35,809 nt of DNA from Candidatus Cibiobacter qucibialis (GCA_004000625.1 SAUS01000021.1:1-35809), one strand, 5' to 3'. Positions 8,080-16,830 are shown, counted from the first letter of the stretch. Translations and numbers: made by a program. The notes: generated by a model not told the origin, from the sequence alone.

Positions 8080-8398
8080 TATCTGTGCGAATTGAAACGA
8101 TATTGTCCTTGCAAATGAGCAATTTCGCTTTCAAAAAACAAAAAAAGAATGAATTTTGCATGGATATCTGAAACGAAAAGCAACGATGAAAACAGCGCTT
8201 GAGCGAAATTTGCTCTGAAAGAAAAGGAAAAAGATAAAAACAAATATCGACTAATGGCAAAATCCAGCGTGAAACACCGGGCAATTTCAGTGCGGCAAGG
8301 AAACAATCTTGCAATACTGGCGCACGAAACCGGGATAAACCGCCCCGCCAGCACATACGCTTGTGTGTGGAAGAAAATACAGGGGGAGGCAGACCGCC
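8080..8398. other. AT-rich intergenic region between MATE and PBP genes
   Basis: About 320 bp, clearly more A-rich than the neighbouring genes, with no convincing gene. It holds an inverted repeat, GAGCAATTTCGC (8117-8128) and GCGAAATTTGCTC (8203-8215), 12 of 13 positions matching with one gap; its role is unknown. I could not settle the PBP promoter: TTGCAA near 8311 has no good -10 at the right distance. A strong ribosome site for the PBP gene lies at 8385-8389. Confidence 0.45.
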
Positions 8399-10444
8399 AT
8401 GAAACAGACCCACCGCCCGCCGCGCAGCATTTACCCTGCGCAGAACCGCCACATGCGGCGGCGCACCCGTGTGCTGGCCGGGCTGGTGGCGGTTTTGTGC
8501 TTTGGCGGGCTGCTGGCCCGGCTGTTTACCCTGCAAATACTGGACCCCAGCGGTTACGCCAACCGTGCCGCGGCCCAGCAGCTGCGGGATACCACGCTGC
8601 CCGCCGCCCGCGGCGAAATTTATTCCGCCGATGGCGTTACCCTGGCCGCCAGCAAAACCTGCTGGACCATCCGGGCCTCCCCGCGGGAACTGGCGGATGA
8701 GCTGGTGCAGCCCGCCGCCAAAGCGCTGAGCGAAATTTTGGATATTGATTATGACGCTACCCTGCAAAAGCTGAGCAAGCGCACCAGCAATGACTGCCTG
8801 CTCAGCCGCCGGGTGGATGCCGATCTGGCGGACGCCGTGCGGGCCTGGTGCGCGCAGAACAACGCCCAGGGCATCCAGATTTTGCAGGATACCAAGCGCG
8901 TTTACCCGCAGGGCAACTTTATGGGCTGTCTGCTGGGCTTTACCGATGTGGATAATCAGGGCCTTTGGGGGCTGGAACTGCAATATGACGCCCAGTTGAC
9001 CGGCCGGAACGGAACCATCCTGACTGCAAAAAATGCCTGGGGGTACGATATGCCCACCCATTACAGTACCCTGCAGGATGCCGTGCCGGGAAATGATATC
9101 ACTCTGACCATCCGGGCGGACATCCAGCACTATCTGGAAAGTGCGCTCAGTGCCGCCGTGGCGGAGCATCATGTGGCGGCCCGTGCGGTGGGCATTGTGA
9201 TGGAGGTCGATACCGGCGCGATCCTTGCCATGTCCACCAAGCCGGATTACGACCCCAACGATCCGCGCACCATTGTGGATGAAACCATCCGCCAGCAGGT
9301 GAACGCCCTGAGCGGGGAAGAACGCAGCAAAGCCTTGCAGACCGCCCAGCAGGCCCAGTGGCGCAACAAGGCAATTTCCGATTTGTACGAACCCGGCAGT
9401 GTGTTCAAGCTCATCACCTGCGCTGCGGCACTGGATACCGGTGCAGTCACGCGGAACAGCCGCTTTGTCTGCGCGGGCAAGATCAATGTGGCGGGCACAA
9501 ATTTTCGCTGCGCAAACGGGCATATCCATGGCAGTGAAACCTTGGCCCAGGGGCTGGCGGTATCCTGCAACCCCTGCTTTATCCAGGTGGGGGCGCGGCT
9601 GGGCAAACAGAACTTTTGCGATTACTTTGCCGCCTTTGGCCTGCGCGCCGCAACCGGTATTGACCTGCCCGGCGAGATCAAGCGCAGCGAATACTATACC
9701 GCCGACCGCATGGGCCCGGTGGAGCTGGCTTCCTGCTCCTTCGGGCAAAGCAGCAAGGTGAGCTACCTGCAAATGATCACAGCCGTCTGCGCGGTGGTCA
9801 ACGGCGGCAAGCTGATGCAGCCCCATGTGGTGCAGTCCATCCACTATGCCGAGCGCAATACCGTGCAGCAGGTGGAGCCCACCGTAAAAGCGCAGGTCAT
9901 CCGGCCCGAAACCAGCGCCGTCATGCGCGAATTGATGGAGGGTGTTGTGACCACCGGCACCGGCAAAAACGGTGCTGTGGCGGGCTACCGTGTGGGCGGC
10001 AAAACCGGCACCAGCCAAAAGCTGGACAGCGAGAATGAGCGCGCCCGCATTGCCAGCTTTGTGGCAGTGGCACCGATCGAAAACCCAAAAATCGCAGTCC
10101 TCATCTGCCTGGATGAACCCCACAGCTGGACCACCAGCGGCGGCGCGCTTTCCGGCCCTGTGGCGGCGGAAGTGCTGCAAAAAAGCCTGCCGCGGCTGGG
10201 CATCCAGCCCAGCTATACCGAAGCAGAACAGGCAAAATATTTTACCACCGTGCCCGATGTGATCGGCTGGAAAGCCCCCGCTGCGGCCCAAAAGCTGAGC
10301 GAGTATACCCTGACTGCGGATGTGCTGGGGCAGGGGGAGCGGGTCGTCAGCCAGTACCCGCGGGCAGGCACCACCGTGCGGCGCGGCTCCGCCATCCAGC
10401 TGGACACCACCGGCCAGCTGGACCCCGCAGCGGACGAAGGATAA
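8399..10444 (+). CDS. class B penicillin-binding protein (FtsI/SpoVD type) with PASTA domain
   Basis: 681 aa. A cytosolic basic start and one membrane segment (about 25-45) are followed by the dimerisation domain and the transpeptidase domain with S334-V-F-K337, S389-C-N391 and K535-T-G537, the three catalytic motifs. One PASTA domain (about 617-672) ends the protein. It crosslinks septal or spore peptidoglycan outside the membrane. The single PASTA domain resembles SpoVD and FtsI of Firmicutes; which one is meant cannot be decided, as no mra cluster or spore gene is near. ATG at 8399-8401 with GGAGG 9 nt upstream; the upstream in-frame ATG at 8363 lies before that site. Confidence 0.94.
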   Translation: MKQTHRPPRSIYPAQNRHMRRRTRVLAGLVAVLCFGGLLARLFTLQILDPSGYANRAAAQQLRDTTLPAARGEIYSADGVTLAASKTCWTIRASPRELADELVQPAAKALSEILDIDYDATLQKLSKRTSNDCLLSRRVDADLADAVRAWCAQNNAQGIQILQDTKRVYPQGNFMGCLLGFTDVDNQGLWGLELQYDAQLTGRNGTILTAKNAWGYDMPTHYSTLQDAVPGNDITLTIRADIQHYLESALSAAVAEHHVAARAVGIVMEVDTGAILAMSTKPDYDPNDPRTIVDETIRQQVNALSGEERSKALQTAQQAQWRNKAISDLYEPGSVFKLITCAAALDTGAVTRNSRFVCAGKINVAGTNFRCANGHIHGSETLAQGLAVSCNPCFIQVGARLGKQNFCDYFAAFGLRAATGIDLPGEIKRSEYYTADRMGPVELASCSFGQSSKVSYLQMITAVCAVVNGGKLMQPHVVQSIHYAERNTVQQVEPTVKAQVIRPETSAVMRELMEGVVTTGTGKNGAVAGYRVGGKTGTSQKLDSENERARIASFVAVAPIENPKIAVLICLDEPHSWTTSGGALSGPVAAEVLQKSLPRLGIQPSYTEAEQAKYFTTVPDVIGWKAPAAAQKLSEYTLTADVLGQGERVVSQYPRAGTTVRRGSAIQLDTTGQLDPAADEG

Positions 10445-10454
10445 CGCCGAGTGG

Positions 10455-10483
10455 TTGCACCCCCGCCCCATTTGCGATACAAT
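10455..10483 (+). promoter_or_regulatory. promoter of the multi-pass membrane protein gene
   Basis: TTGCAC (10455-10460), 17-nt spacer, TACAAT (10478-10483), directly after the PBP stop codon and 38 nt before the TTG start. Confidence 0.7.
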
Positions 10484-10520
10484 AATATAAAATTTATCCC
10501 AAAAAGGGGAGGGGAGCCGC

Positions 10521-12137
10521 TTGCCAAAGCTGCAAACAAACGGCGCAAAACAAAAACGAATCACCTATATGATACTGCTGCTCTGGGCGGCGGTCTGCTT
10601 TGCCCTGCTGGTGGTGGACTGGTGCTGCTGGGCACCCAACCGGCTGGACGCCGACATGGCGTCCGAACAACTGCTTGCCAACCTGCTGGCGCAGGAGGGC
10701 GGCGTGATGAGCACCAACTGGTACTATTCCACTGAGCTGCGGGTGCTCAACACCCAGCTGGTCATGGCACCGCTGTTCCGGCTGTTCACCAGCTGGCATA
10801 CTGTGCGCGTGGTGGGCAGCGTGGTGCTGATCCTTTTGTATCTCGCGGCGTGGTTCTGGTTCGGGCGCAGTGCAAAGCTGAAATACGGCGGCCTGCTGGG
10901 GGCCGGGCTGCTGGTGTTGCCTTATGGCGCGCTGTACCGCCAGTATGTGCTGGAGGGCCTTTACTATATTCCGCACATTGCCATCAGCTTTGTGGTGCTG
11001 GGGTGCGCGGTGCGCATTCTGCGCGGCGGGCGGCGGCTGGCCCCGGCGGCGGGCATGGCGCTGTTCAGCTTTGCTGCAGCGCTGGGCGGGCCGCGGCAGC
11101 TGTTCATCTTGAACATTCCGCTTACCGTGGCGGCAGCGCTGCTCTGCTGGCTGGATGCTCCGCCTGCGGATACCCTGCGCCAAAAGCTGGCCAATGCCTG
11201 GCGCACCCCCGGAGGGGCGTTGCTGGTGCCCACCCTTGCGGCGGATGCCGCCGCGCTGGCGGGGTACCTGGTCAACGCAAAGGTGCTGGCGGAAAAATAT
11301 CACTTCCAGGACCAGGGGTATGTGGCATTTACCGGGCTGAACCTGGACCGTCTGCAATGGTTTGTCAACGCGCTGCTGGCTTCCTTTGGCTGGCAGGAGG
11401 GCAAAGTGTTTTCTCTGGCCGCGCTGTTTAACCTGGCGGCTGCAGCGTTGATCCTTTTCTGCTTTGTGTTTTCTGTTTGGCTGGTGCGCGGCAAAGCACG
11501 CTACCCGCTGGGGCACCGGCTGGTGGGGGCGTTTTTCCTGGCCGGGGCCGTCTGCTTTGCACTGCTGTACGGCCTGACCAACAGCGGCCATTCGGACCGC
11601 TACCTGCTGCCACTGGCAATTTTATTTGTACCGCTGCTGGAAATCATGCTGGCGGACTGCACCCCCCGACACCGCCCGGATGCCCGTGGTCTGACGGCCC
11701 TGCTGGCGGCGATATTACTGCTGCGCGCCGGAACAGACTACCGCGCAGCGGCAGTGGCAACCAACCCCAACCAAGGGGCGGCACAGTTCCTGGTGCAGAA
11801 CGGCTACCGGGACGGGTACGCTTCTTTTTGGGACGGTAATGTGATGACCGAGTTGACGGACGGCACCCTGAACGTGTGGACCCTGACCCCAAACAGTGTG
11901 CCGGAGCTGCGCCCTTGGCTGCAGGTCACCAGCCATCTGCAAACCCCTCCGCAGGGTAAAATTTTCTTTGTTATCTCCAAATGGGAAGCATACGGCGAGC
12001 GCCAGCCCACTACCCAGGCCCTTGCCGATGCCATGCCGGAGGATGCGCTGATCTATGAGGATGAAACCGTAAAGATTTACGGTTTCGCCAGCGATGAAGC
12101 CATGCGCCAGGCGTGCGGATTTGCGGCATTCCCATAA
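10521..12137 (+). CDS. multi-pass membrane protein, possible GT-C-fold glycosyltransferase
   Basis: 538 aa with about ten hydrophobic segments and a soluble C-terminal part (from about residue 420). After the first membrane segment comes LDADMASEQLLANLL (about 43-57), acidic residues at the place where GT-C transferases carry catalytic Asp, then NWYYSTELRVLNTQL (about 66-80). This resembles a group of uncharacterised Firmicutes membrane proteins near the GT39/PMT superfamily; the substrate is unknown and the enzyme role is inference. Start: TTG at 10521 with GGGGAGGGGAG just upstream (GGAGG at 10508-10512, 8 nt spacing); the first ATG (10569) has no such site. It follows the PBP gene but has its own promoter. 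Confidence 0.75.
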   Translation: MPKLQTNGAKQKRITYMILLLWAAVCFALLVVDWCCWAPNRLDADMASEQLLANLLAQEGGVMSTNWYYSTELRVLNTQLVMAPLFRLFTSWHTVRVVGSVVLILLYLAAWFWFGRSAKLKYGGLLGAGLLVLPYGALYRQYVLEGLYYIPHIAISFVVLGCAVRILRGGRRLAPAAGMALFSFAAALGGPRQLFILNIPLTVAAALLCWLDAPPADTLRQKLANAWRTPGGALLVPTLAADAAALAGYLVNAKVLAEKYHFQDQGYVAFTGLNLDRLQWFVNALLASFGWQEGKVFSLAALFNLAAAALILFCFVFSVWLVRGKARYPLGHRLVGAFFLAGAVCFALLYGLTNSGHSDRYLLPLAILFVPLLEIMLADCTPRHRPDARGLTALLAAILLLRAGTDYRAAAVATNPNQGAAQFLVQNGYRDGYASFWDGNVMTELTDGTLNVWTLTPNSVPELRPWLQVTSHLQTPPQGKIFFVISKWEAYGERQPTTQALADAMPEDALIYEDETVKIYGFASDEAMRQACGFAAFP

Positions 12138-12195
12138 AAAATAAGCCGTCACAAACTTTTCACAATTTTCTTTGAAAATAATTACATCCCGCTGG

Positions 12196-12280
12196 TTGAC
12201 AAACCGGCGGGACTTGTTTATAATCGTACTGTTGTAAATCAAACTGTTTCAATTCAAACAATTAACAATCAAACGAATTG
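12196..12280 (+). promoter_or_regulatory. consensus promoter of marR with repeated TCAAAC boxes
   Basis: Perfect TTGACA (12196-12201), 17-nt spacer, perfect TATAAT (12219-12224). Downstream, TCAAAC occurs three times exactly 15 bp apart (12239, 12254, 12269), and CAATTC (12250-12255) is inverted as GAATTG (12275-12280). This is a likely site for MarR autoregulation, placed between the transcription start and the gene. Confidence 0.75.
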
Positions 12281-12289
12281 GAAAGTGAG

Positions 12290-12781
12290 GTGATCCAAAC
12301 GCAGAACCGCAACCAACAGGATGACCACGGCTTTGTGCATGTGGGCCGCACCTTAAACTATGCCGCGCGGGAAATTTCCTGCGCACTGGATGCGTACATC
12401 AGCACCAGGGTCAGCCCGGAGCTGACCGGTATGCGCGGCATGGTGCTGGGGTTTTTGATGCAGGAAACGGAAAGCGGCAAGCAAATCTACCAGCGTGATC
12501 TGGAAGCCCGGTTCCACACCAACCGTTCCAGCATTACCACCATGCTGCAGGGCATGGAGCAGTCCGGCTTTATCACGCGGGAAGTTGTCGCCAAAGACGC
12601 CCGGCTCAAAAGCCTGGTTCCGACCGAGAAAGGCCGCCAATGCGCCGCCGCCATCCACCAGTGCATTTCGGATTTTGAGCATGACCTGCAAAACGGGGTC
12701 AGCGCGCAGGAACTGGAAGCTATCCAGGGCACCCTGCACAAGCTGATTGAAAATGCAAAAGCCATCCGCGGCAAAAATTAA
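12290..12781 (+). CDS. MarR-family transcriptional regulator
   Basis: 163 aa from the GTG at 12290. The winged helix is visible: helix-turn-helix around QIYQRDLEARFHTNRSSITT (about residues 70-90) and the wing KDARLKSLVPTEKG (about 107-120), as in MarR proteins. It is followed by a heterodimeric ABC exporter, a common pairing in which the regulator controls the exporter. The start is unclear: GAAAGTGAGGTGATCC (12281-12296) matches the 16S tail closely, but no ATG/GTG/TTG follows at a normal distance. GTG 12290 and TTG 12278 are the in-frame choices. The stop codon abuts the TIR element at 12782. Confidence 0.88.
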   Translation: MIQTQNRNQQDDHGFVHVGRTLNYAAREISCALDAYISTRVSPELTGMRGMVLGFLMQETESGKQIYQRDLEARFHTNRSSITTMLQGMEQSGFITREVVAKDARLKSLVPTEKGRQCAAAIHQCISDFEHDLQNGVSAQELEAIQGTLHKLIENAKAIRGKN

Positions 12782-12802
12782 GGCGTATCTGAAAAGTCAA
12801 AA

Positions 12803-12821
12803 ATTTGGTCTATTTCTATAA
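12803..12821 (+). promoter_or_regulatory. BlaI-type operator-like site upstream of the ABC exporter
   Basis: ATTTGGTCTATTTCTATAA differs at one position of 19 from 5154-5172 in the operator of the blaI-type operon. TATAAG (12817-12822) within it could serve as a -10, as the equivalent bases do in the blaI promoter. The right arm of the dyad is weaker than at 5158-5175. Function is inferred from similarity only. Confidence 0.55.
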
Positions 12822-12852
12822 GCGCAACCGGATTTTGTGTTAAAAAGCCTTG

Positions 12853-12906
12853 GGCAACACCGCACCTCGCTCGCCGTATCGGCACTTAGAATTATGCGGT
12901 ATCGCC
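12853..12906 (+). mobile_element. MITE copy 3, 54-bp internal-deletion derivative
   Basis: Has both ends of the 172-bp repeat but lacks the middle: after GGCAACACCGCAC it continues with CTCGCTCGCC, the sequence that follows the internal CCGCAC of full copies. The deletion joins two CCGCAC repeats. It is flanked by its own duplication CTTG (12849-12852 and 12907-12910). It would fold into a tight hairpin. Confidence 0.92.
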
Positions 12907-13072
12907 CTTGGGATCCATAAAGGATTCCTGCGGCTCCTTGCCTTAAATCCTGCTTGTGTTTGCGAAATATCCGTTATTTTCTTTGTTTTCAGATACACCC
13001 TAAAGTGTTCCGCAATGCTTTGGCTTAAGAAGTTCAGGCGCTGCCCCCGGGCAGCCAAACAGGAGATACCAT

Positions 13073-14836
13073 ATGTTTAAGTCACTTTACAAAGAAACAG
13101 AGGGATTCCGGCTGGTTTCCATCCTGACCCCTTTGTGCATGATCGGCGAAGTGGTGATGGAAATGATCATCCCCAAGCTGATGTCCTCCATCATTGATGA
13201 TGGCGTTACCGCCGGCAATCTTTCCCACATTTACCGCATTGGCGGCTGGATGATCGTGGCAGCGGCCTTTGGCCTGCTGTTCGGCGTGCTGGGCGGTGTG
13301 TTTGGTGCGCGTGCTTCCACCGGTTACGCCCGCAATCTGCGCCGCTCCATGTACCGCAATATCCAAACATTCAGCTTTGCCAATATCGATAAATATTCCA
13401 CCGCCGGTCTGGTCACCCGTATGACCACCGACGTGACCAACATCCAGAACGCTTACCAGATGATTTTGCGTATGGCCATCCGTGCGCCGTCCAGCATGGT
13501 CATTGCCATGATCATGGCGTTCACCATCAACGCCAAGCTGGCTTCCATCTATCTGGTGGCGGTCATCATTCTGGGTGGCTGCCTGGTGCTCATCATGTCC
13601 CGCGCCAGCAACTACTTCTCCGCCGCATTCAAAAAGTACGATGACCTGAACGAGAGCGTGCAGGAAAATGTTTCCGCCATCCGCGTGGTCAAAGCGTATG
13701 TGCGCGAAGATTACGAGAGTGAAAAGTTCAAAAAGGCATCCGGCAATGTGCAGGATCTGCTGCTGCGTGCTGAAAAAGTTCTTTCCTTCAACTCTCCGCT
13801 GATGATGGCCACCGTTTACACCTGCATCCTGCTGATTTCCTGGCTGGGTGCCCGCATGATCGTGCTGTCCGGTGCTACCAGCTTTACCACCGGCGAGCTG
13901 ATGAGCATGCTGACTTACTGCACCAACATCCTGACCAGCCTGATGATGCTGTCCATGGTGTTCATCATGATCTCCATGTCCGCCGCTTCCGCCAAGCGTG
14001 TGGCTGAAGTGCTGGAAGAAGAAAGCACCCTGTCCAACGGCGAAAACCCGGTTATGGAAGTCAAGAACGGCGCTGTCCGCTTTGATCATGTCTGCTTCCG
14101 CTATAAGGCCGATGGCCGCGATGTGCTGTCTGATATCAACCTGAACATCCGTTCCGGCGAGACCATCGGCATCATCGGCGGCACCGGCAGCGCAAAAACC
14201 AGCCTGGTGCAGCTGCTGCCCCGCCTGTATGATACCACCGCCGGTCATGTGTACATTGGCGGCGTGGATGTACGCGATTACGACCTGGAGATCCTGCGCA
14301 ACAGCGTTGCCATGGTGCTGCAGAAAAACGAACTGTTCAGCGGCACCATTGCCGAAAATCTGCGCTGGGGCAATAAGGATGCCACCGATGCCGAGATCGA
14401 GGAGGCATGCAAGCAGGCCTGCGCCGATGAATTTATTGAGCGCTTCCCCGATAAATACAACACCCACATTGACCAGGGCGGCACTAACGTTTCCGGCGGC
14501 CAGAAGCAGCGCCTTTGCATTGCCCGTGCTCTGCTGAAAAAGCCCCGCATCCTGATTCTGGACGACTCTACCTCCGCTGTGGATACCGGCACCGACGCCA
14601 AGATCCGCAAGAGCTTTGCCGAAAAGATTCCCGGCACCACGGTGTTCATCATTGCCCAGCGTATTTCCAGCGTGGAAAACGCCGACCATGTGATCGTGCT
14701 GGATAACGGCAGGATCAGTGGTTACGGTACCCCGGCCGAAATGCTGGCCACCAACCCCATCTATCAGGAAGTTTATAACAGCCAGACCAAAGGCTCCGGC
14801 GACTTTGACGAAAAGGGAGGCGATAACAATGGCTGA
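13073..14836 (+). CDS. ABC exporter subunit A, degenerate ATP site
   Basis: 587 aa, six hydrophobic segments then a nucleotide-binding domain. Walker A is G369-GTGSA-K375-T (Ala before the Lys instead of Gly), signature V473-SGGQ, Walker B ends in D497-D498 where a catalytic Glu is usual, and the switch His is Gln (Q529, IAQRISS). These are the marks of the degenerate half in heterodimeric exporters such as TM287/288, BmrCD and LmrCD. It pairs with the next gene and probably exports drugs, peptides or lipids. ATG at 13073-13075 with AGGAG 7 nt upstream; a GC-rich hairpin (GCTGCCC 13040-13046, GGGCAGC 13049-13055) lies just before the ribosome site. Confidence 0.95.
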   Translation: MFKSLYKETEGFRLVSILTPLCMIGEVVMEMIIPKLMSSIIDDGVTAGNLSHIYRIGGWMIVAAAFGLLFGVLGGVFGARASTGYARNLRRSMYRNIQTFSFANIDKYSTAGLVTRMTTDVTNIQNAYQMILRMAIRAPSSMVIAMIMAFTINAKLASIYLVAVIILGGCLVLIMSRASNYFSAAFKKYDDLNESVQENVSAIRVVKAYVREDYESEKFKKASGNVQDLLLRAEKVLSFNSPLMMATVYTCILLISWLGARMIVLSGATSFTTGELMSMLTYCTNILTSLMMLSMVFIMISMSAASAKRVAEVLEEESTLSNGENPVMEVKNGAVRFDHVCFRYKADGRDVLSDINLNIRSGETIGIIGGTGSAKTSLVQLLPRLYDTTAGHVYIGGVDVRDYDLEILRNSVAMVLQKNELFSGTIAENLRWGNKDATDAEIEEACKQACADEFIERFPDKYNTHIDQGGTNVSGGQKQRLCIARALLKKPRILILDDSTSAVDTGTDAKIRKSFAEKIPGTTVFIIAQRISSVENADHVIVLDNGRISGYGTPAEMLATNPIYQEVYNSQTKGSGDFDEKGGDNNG

Positions 14837-16757
14837 GCAGAAAGCAAAAGTGGTTAAGGTTGGCCGCGGTGGCCCCCGCGGCCCGCGCCCCAAAGTCCAG
14901 AACCCCGGCAAGATCTTCATGCGCATCCTGCGCTATGTGATGGAATGCTACCGCATTCAGGTCGTTGCGGTCGTCATCTGCATTTTTGTCAGCGTGTTTG
15001 CCAACGTGCAGGGCACTTTGTTCATGCAGACCTTGATCGATGGCTACATCCTGCCCCTGCTGAAAGAGCAGAGCAGTGATTTTTCCGGCCTGGCCCATGC
15101 CATCGCCCGCACGGCAGGCTTTTACGGCATCGGCATTGTTACCGCCTTTGCCCAGGCCCGTATGATGGCTTACGTTACCCAGGGCACCCTGAAGCGCCTG
15201 CGCGATGAAATGTTTACCCATATGCAGACGCTGCCCATCAAATACTTTGACCGCAACGCCCACGGCGATATCATGTCGCTGTATACCAACGATATTGATA
15301 CCCTGCGCCAGATGATCAGCCAGAGCATGCCGCAGCTGCTGAACAGCGCTATTACCGTTGTCAGCGTGCTGGTTTCCATGGTTGTACTCAGCGTGCCGCT
15401 GACGGTGCTCACCCTGGTCATGGTCGGGATTATGCTGCTGGTCACCAAGTATCTTACCACCAACTCTTCCAAGTACTTTGTTTCCCAGCAGCGTGATATT
15501 GGTGCGGTGAACGGCTACATTGAAGAGATGATGAACGGCCAGAAGGTCGTTAAGGTGTTCTGCCACGAGGAAGAAGCCATTGAGCAGTTTGATAAGCTCA
15601 ATGACCAGTTGTTTGAAAGCGCGGATAAGGCCAACCGTTACTCCAACCTCGGCGGTCCGGCTAACACCCAGCTGGGCAACCTTTCCTATGTGTTCTGCGC
15701 CATGATCGGCGGTGCGCTGGCTCTGTCTGGCATGACAGGCCTGACCCTGGGCAAGCTGGCCAGCTTTTTGACCTTCAACCGCACCCTGAACATGCCCATC
15801 AGCCAGATCTCCATGCAGTTCAACGCCATCATCATGGCTCTGGCCGGCGGCCAGCGTATCTTTGACCTGCTGGACGAAAAGCCGGAAGTGGACGAGGGCA
15901 AGGTCATGCTGGTCAACGCCAAACGCCTGCCGGATGATTCTGTGACCGAAACCAAGGAGCGCACCAACCTGTGGGCCTGGAAGCGTGTGAACGCCGATGG
16001 CAGCGCAGACTACCGTGAACTGAAGGGAGATATCGTCTTTAAGGATGTAGACTTTGGCTATGATCCGGGCAAGATCGTCCTGCATGATATCAACCTGTAT
16101 GGCCGTCCGGGCCAGAAGATCGCCTTCGTCGGTTCCACCGGCGCAGGCAAAACCACCATCACCAACCTCATCAACCGCTTCTATGATATCCAGAAGGGCA
16201 CCATTGAGTATGACGGCATTGATGTGACCCATATTCATAAAGACGACCTGCGCGCATCCTTAGGCATTGTTCTGCAGGATACCCACCTGTTTACCGGTAC
16301 GGTTATGGATAACATCCGCTATGGCCGTCTGGATGCAACGGACGAGGAATGCCGCGCCGCCGCCAAGCTGGCCAACGCCGATGAGTTCATCCGCCACCTG
16401 CCGGATGGCTATAACACCACGCTGACCGGCGACGGCACCAACCTGAGCCAGGGCCAGCGCCAGCTGCTTGCCATTGCCCGTGCCACTGTTGCGGACCCGC
16501 CGGTACTGATCCTGGACGAAGCAACCTCCAGCATTGATACCCGCACCGAGCGCCTGGTGCAGCAGGGCATGGACGGCCTGATGTATGGCCGCACCACCTT
16601 TGTTATCGCCCACCGCCTTTCCACCGTGCGCAACTCGGACTGCATCATGGTGCTGGAACAGGGCCGCATTATTGAGCGCGGCACCCACGATGAGTTGATT
16701 GCCCAAAAGGGCCGTTACTACCGCCTGTACACCGGCAATTTTGCGGAAAACTCCTGA
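14829..16757 (+). CDS. ABC exporter subunit B, canonical catalytic half
   Basis: 642 aa. A basic Gly/Pro-rich start (residues 8-20), six membrane segments, then a nucleotide-binding domain with Walker A G435-STGAGK441-TT, signature L539-SQGQ, Walker B D563-E564 and switch H595 (IAHRLST). The catalytic Glu and His are present here and missing in subunit A, so ATP should be cleaved at the site formed by this Walker B and the VSGGQ of subunit A. ATG at 14829-14831 with GGGAGG 8 nt upstream; it overlaps the previous stop by 8 bp, so the two are translated together in a 1:1 way. Confidence 0.95.
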   Translation: MAEQKAKVVKVGRGGPRGPRPKVQNPGKIFMRILRYVMECYRIQVVAVVICIFVSVFANVQGTLFMQTLIDGYILPLLKEQSSDFSGLAHAIARTAGFYGIGIVTAFAQARMMAYVTQGTLKRLRDEMFTHMQTLPIKYFDRNAHGDIMSLYTNDIDTLRQMISQSMPQLLNSAITVVSVLVSMVVLSVPLTVLTLVMVGIMLLVTKYLTTNSSKYFVSQQRDIGAVNGYIEEMMNGQKVVKVFCHEEEAIEQFDKLNDQLFESADKANRYSNLGGPANTQLGNLSYVFCAMIGGALALSGMTGLTLGKLASFLTFNRTLNMPISQISMQFNAIIMALAGGQRIFDLLDEKPEVDEGKVMLVNAKRLPDDSVTETKERTNLWAWKRVNADGSADYRELKGDIVFKDVDFGYDPGKIVLHDINLYGRPGQKIAFVGSTGAGKTTITNLINRFYDIQKGTIEYDGIDVTHIHKDDLRASLGIVLQDTHLFTGTVMDNIRYGRLDATDEECRAAAKLANADEFIRHLPDGYNTTLTGDGTNLSQGQRQLLAIARATVADPPVLILDEATSSIDTRTERLVQQGMDGLMYGRTTFVIAHRLSTVRNSDCIMVLEQGRIIERGTHDELIAQKGRYYRLYTGNFAENS

Positions 16758-16830
16758 AATAGCCTTTCTGCCGGATAAGTGCGCAACAAAAGCGCAATCG
16801 GCATAAAAACGGAAAATCCCCATAAAAATA

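Larger units (their letters stand above)
12782..12999. mobile_element. 218-bp TIR-bounded element (second MITE-like family)
   Basis: GGCGTATCTGAAAA (12782-12795) is inverted as TTTTCAGATACACC (12986-12999), 13 of 14 positions. The sequence between has no gene, contains the nested 54-bp copy of the other element and a BlaI-type operator-like stretch. It starts right after the marR stop codon. No clear target duplication is visible (TTAA on the left, CTAA on the right). No other copy was noticed in this window, so mobility is inferred from the TIR alone. Confidence 0.55.

Noticed and set aside
6499..8118. 539-codon plus-strand frame starting in MITE copy 2 opposite the MATE gene
   Set aside because: Starts with the MITE peptide and continues antisense to a clear MATE protein; translation is His/Asn/Gly-rich without any motif.
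8027..10564. Very long open frame (845 codons) on the minus strand opposite the PBP gene
   Set aside because: Mirror of a GC-biased coding frame; no ribosome site, low-complexity Gly/His/Gln-rich translation, and the plus strand holds a complete PBP with all motifs.
13082..14926. 614-codon minus-strand frame opposite ABC subunit A
   Set aside because: Shadow of codon bias (His/Gly/Asp-rich, no family pattern); it opens inside the second ABC gene.
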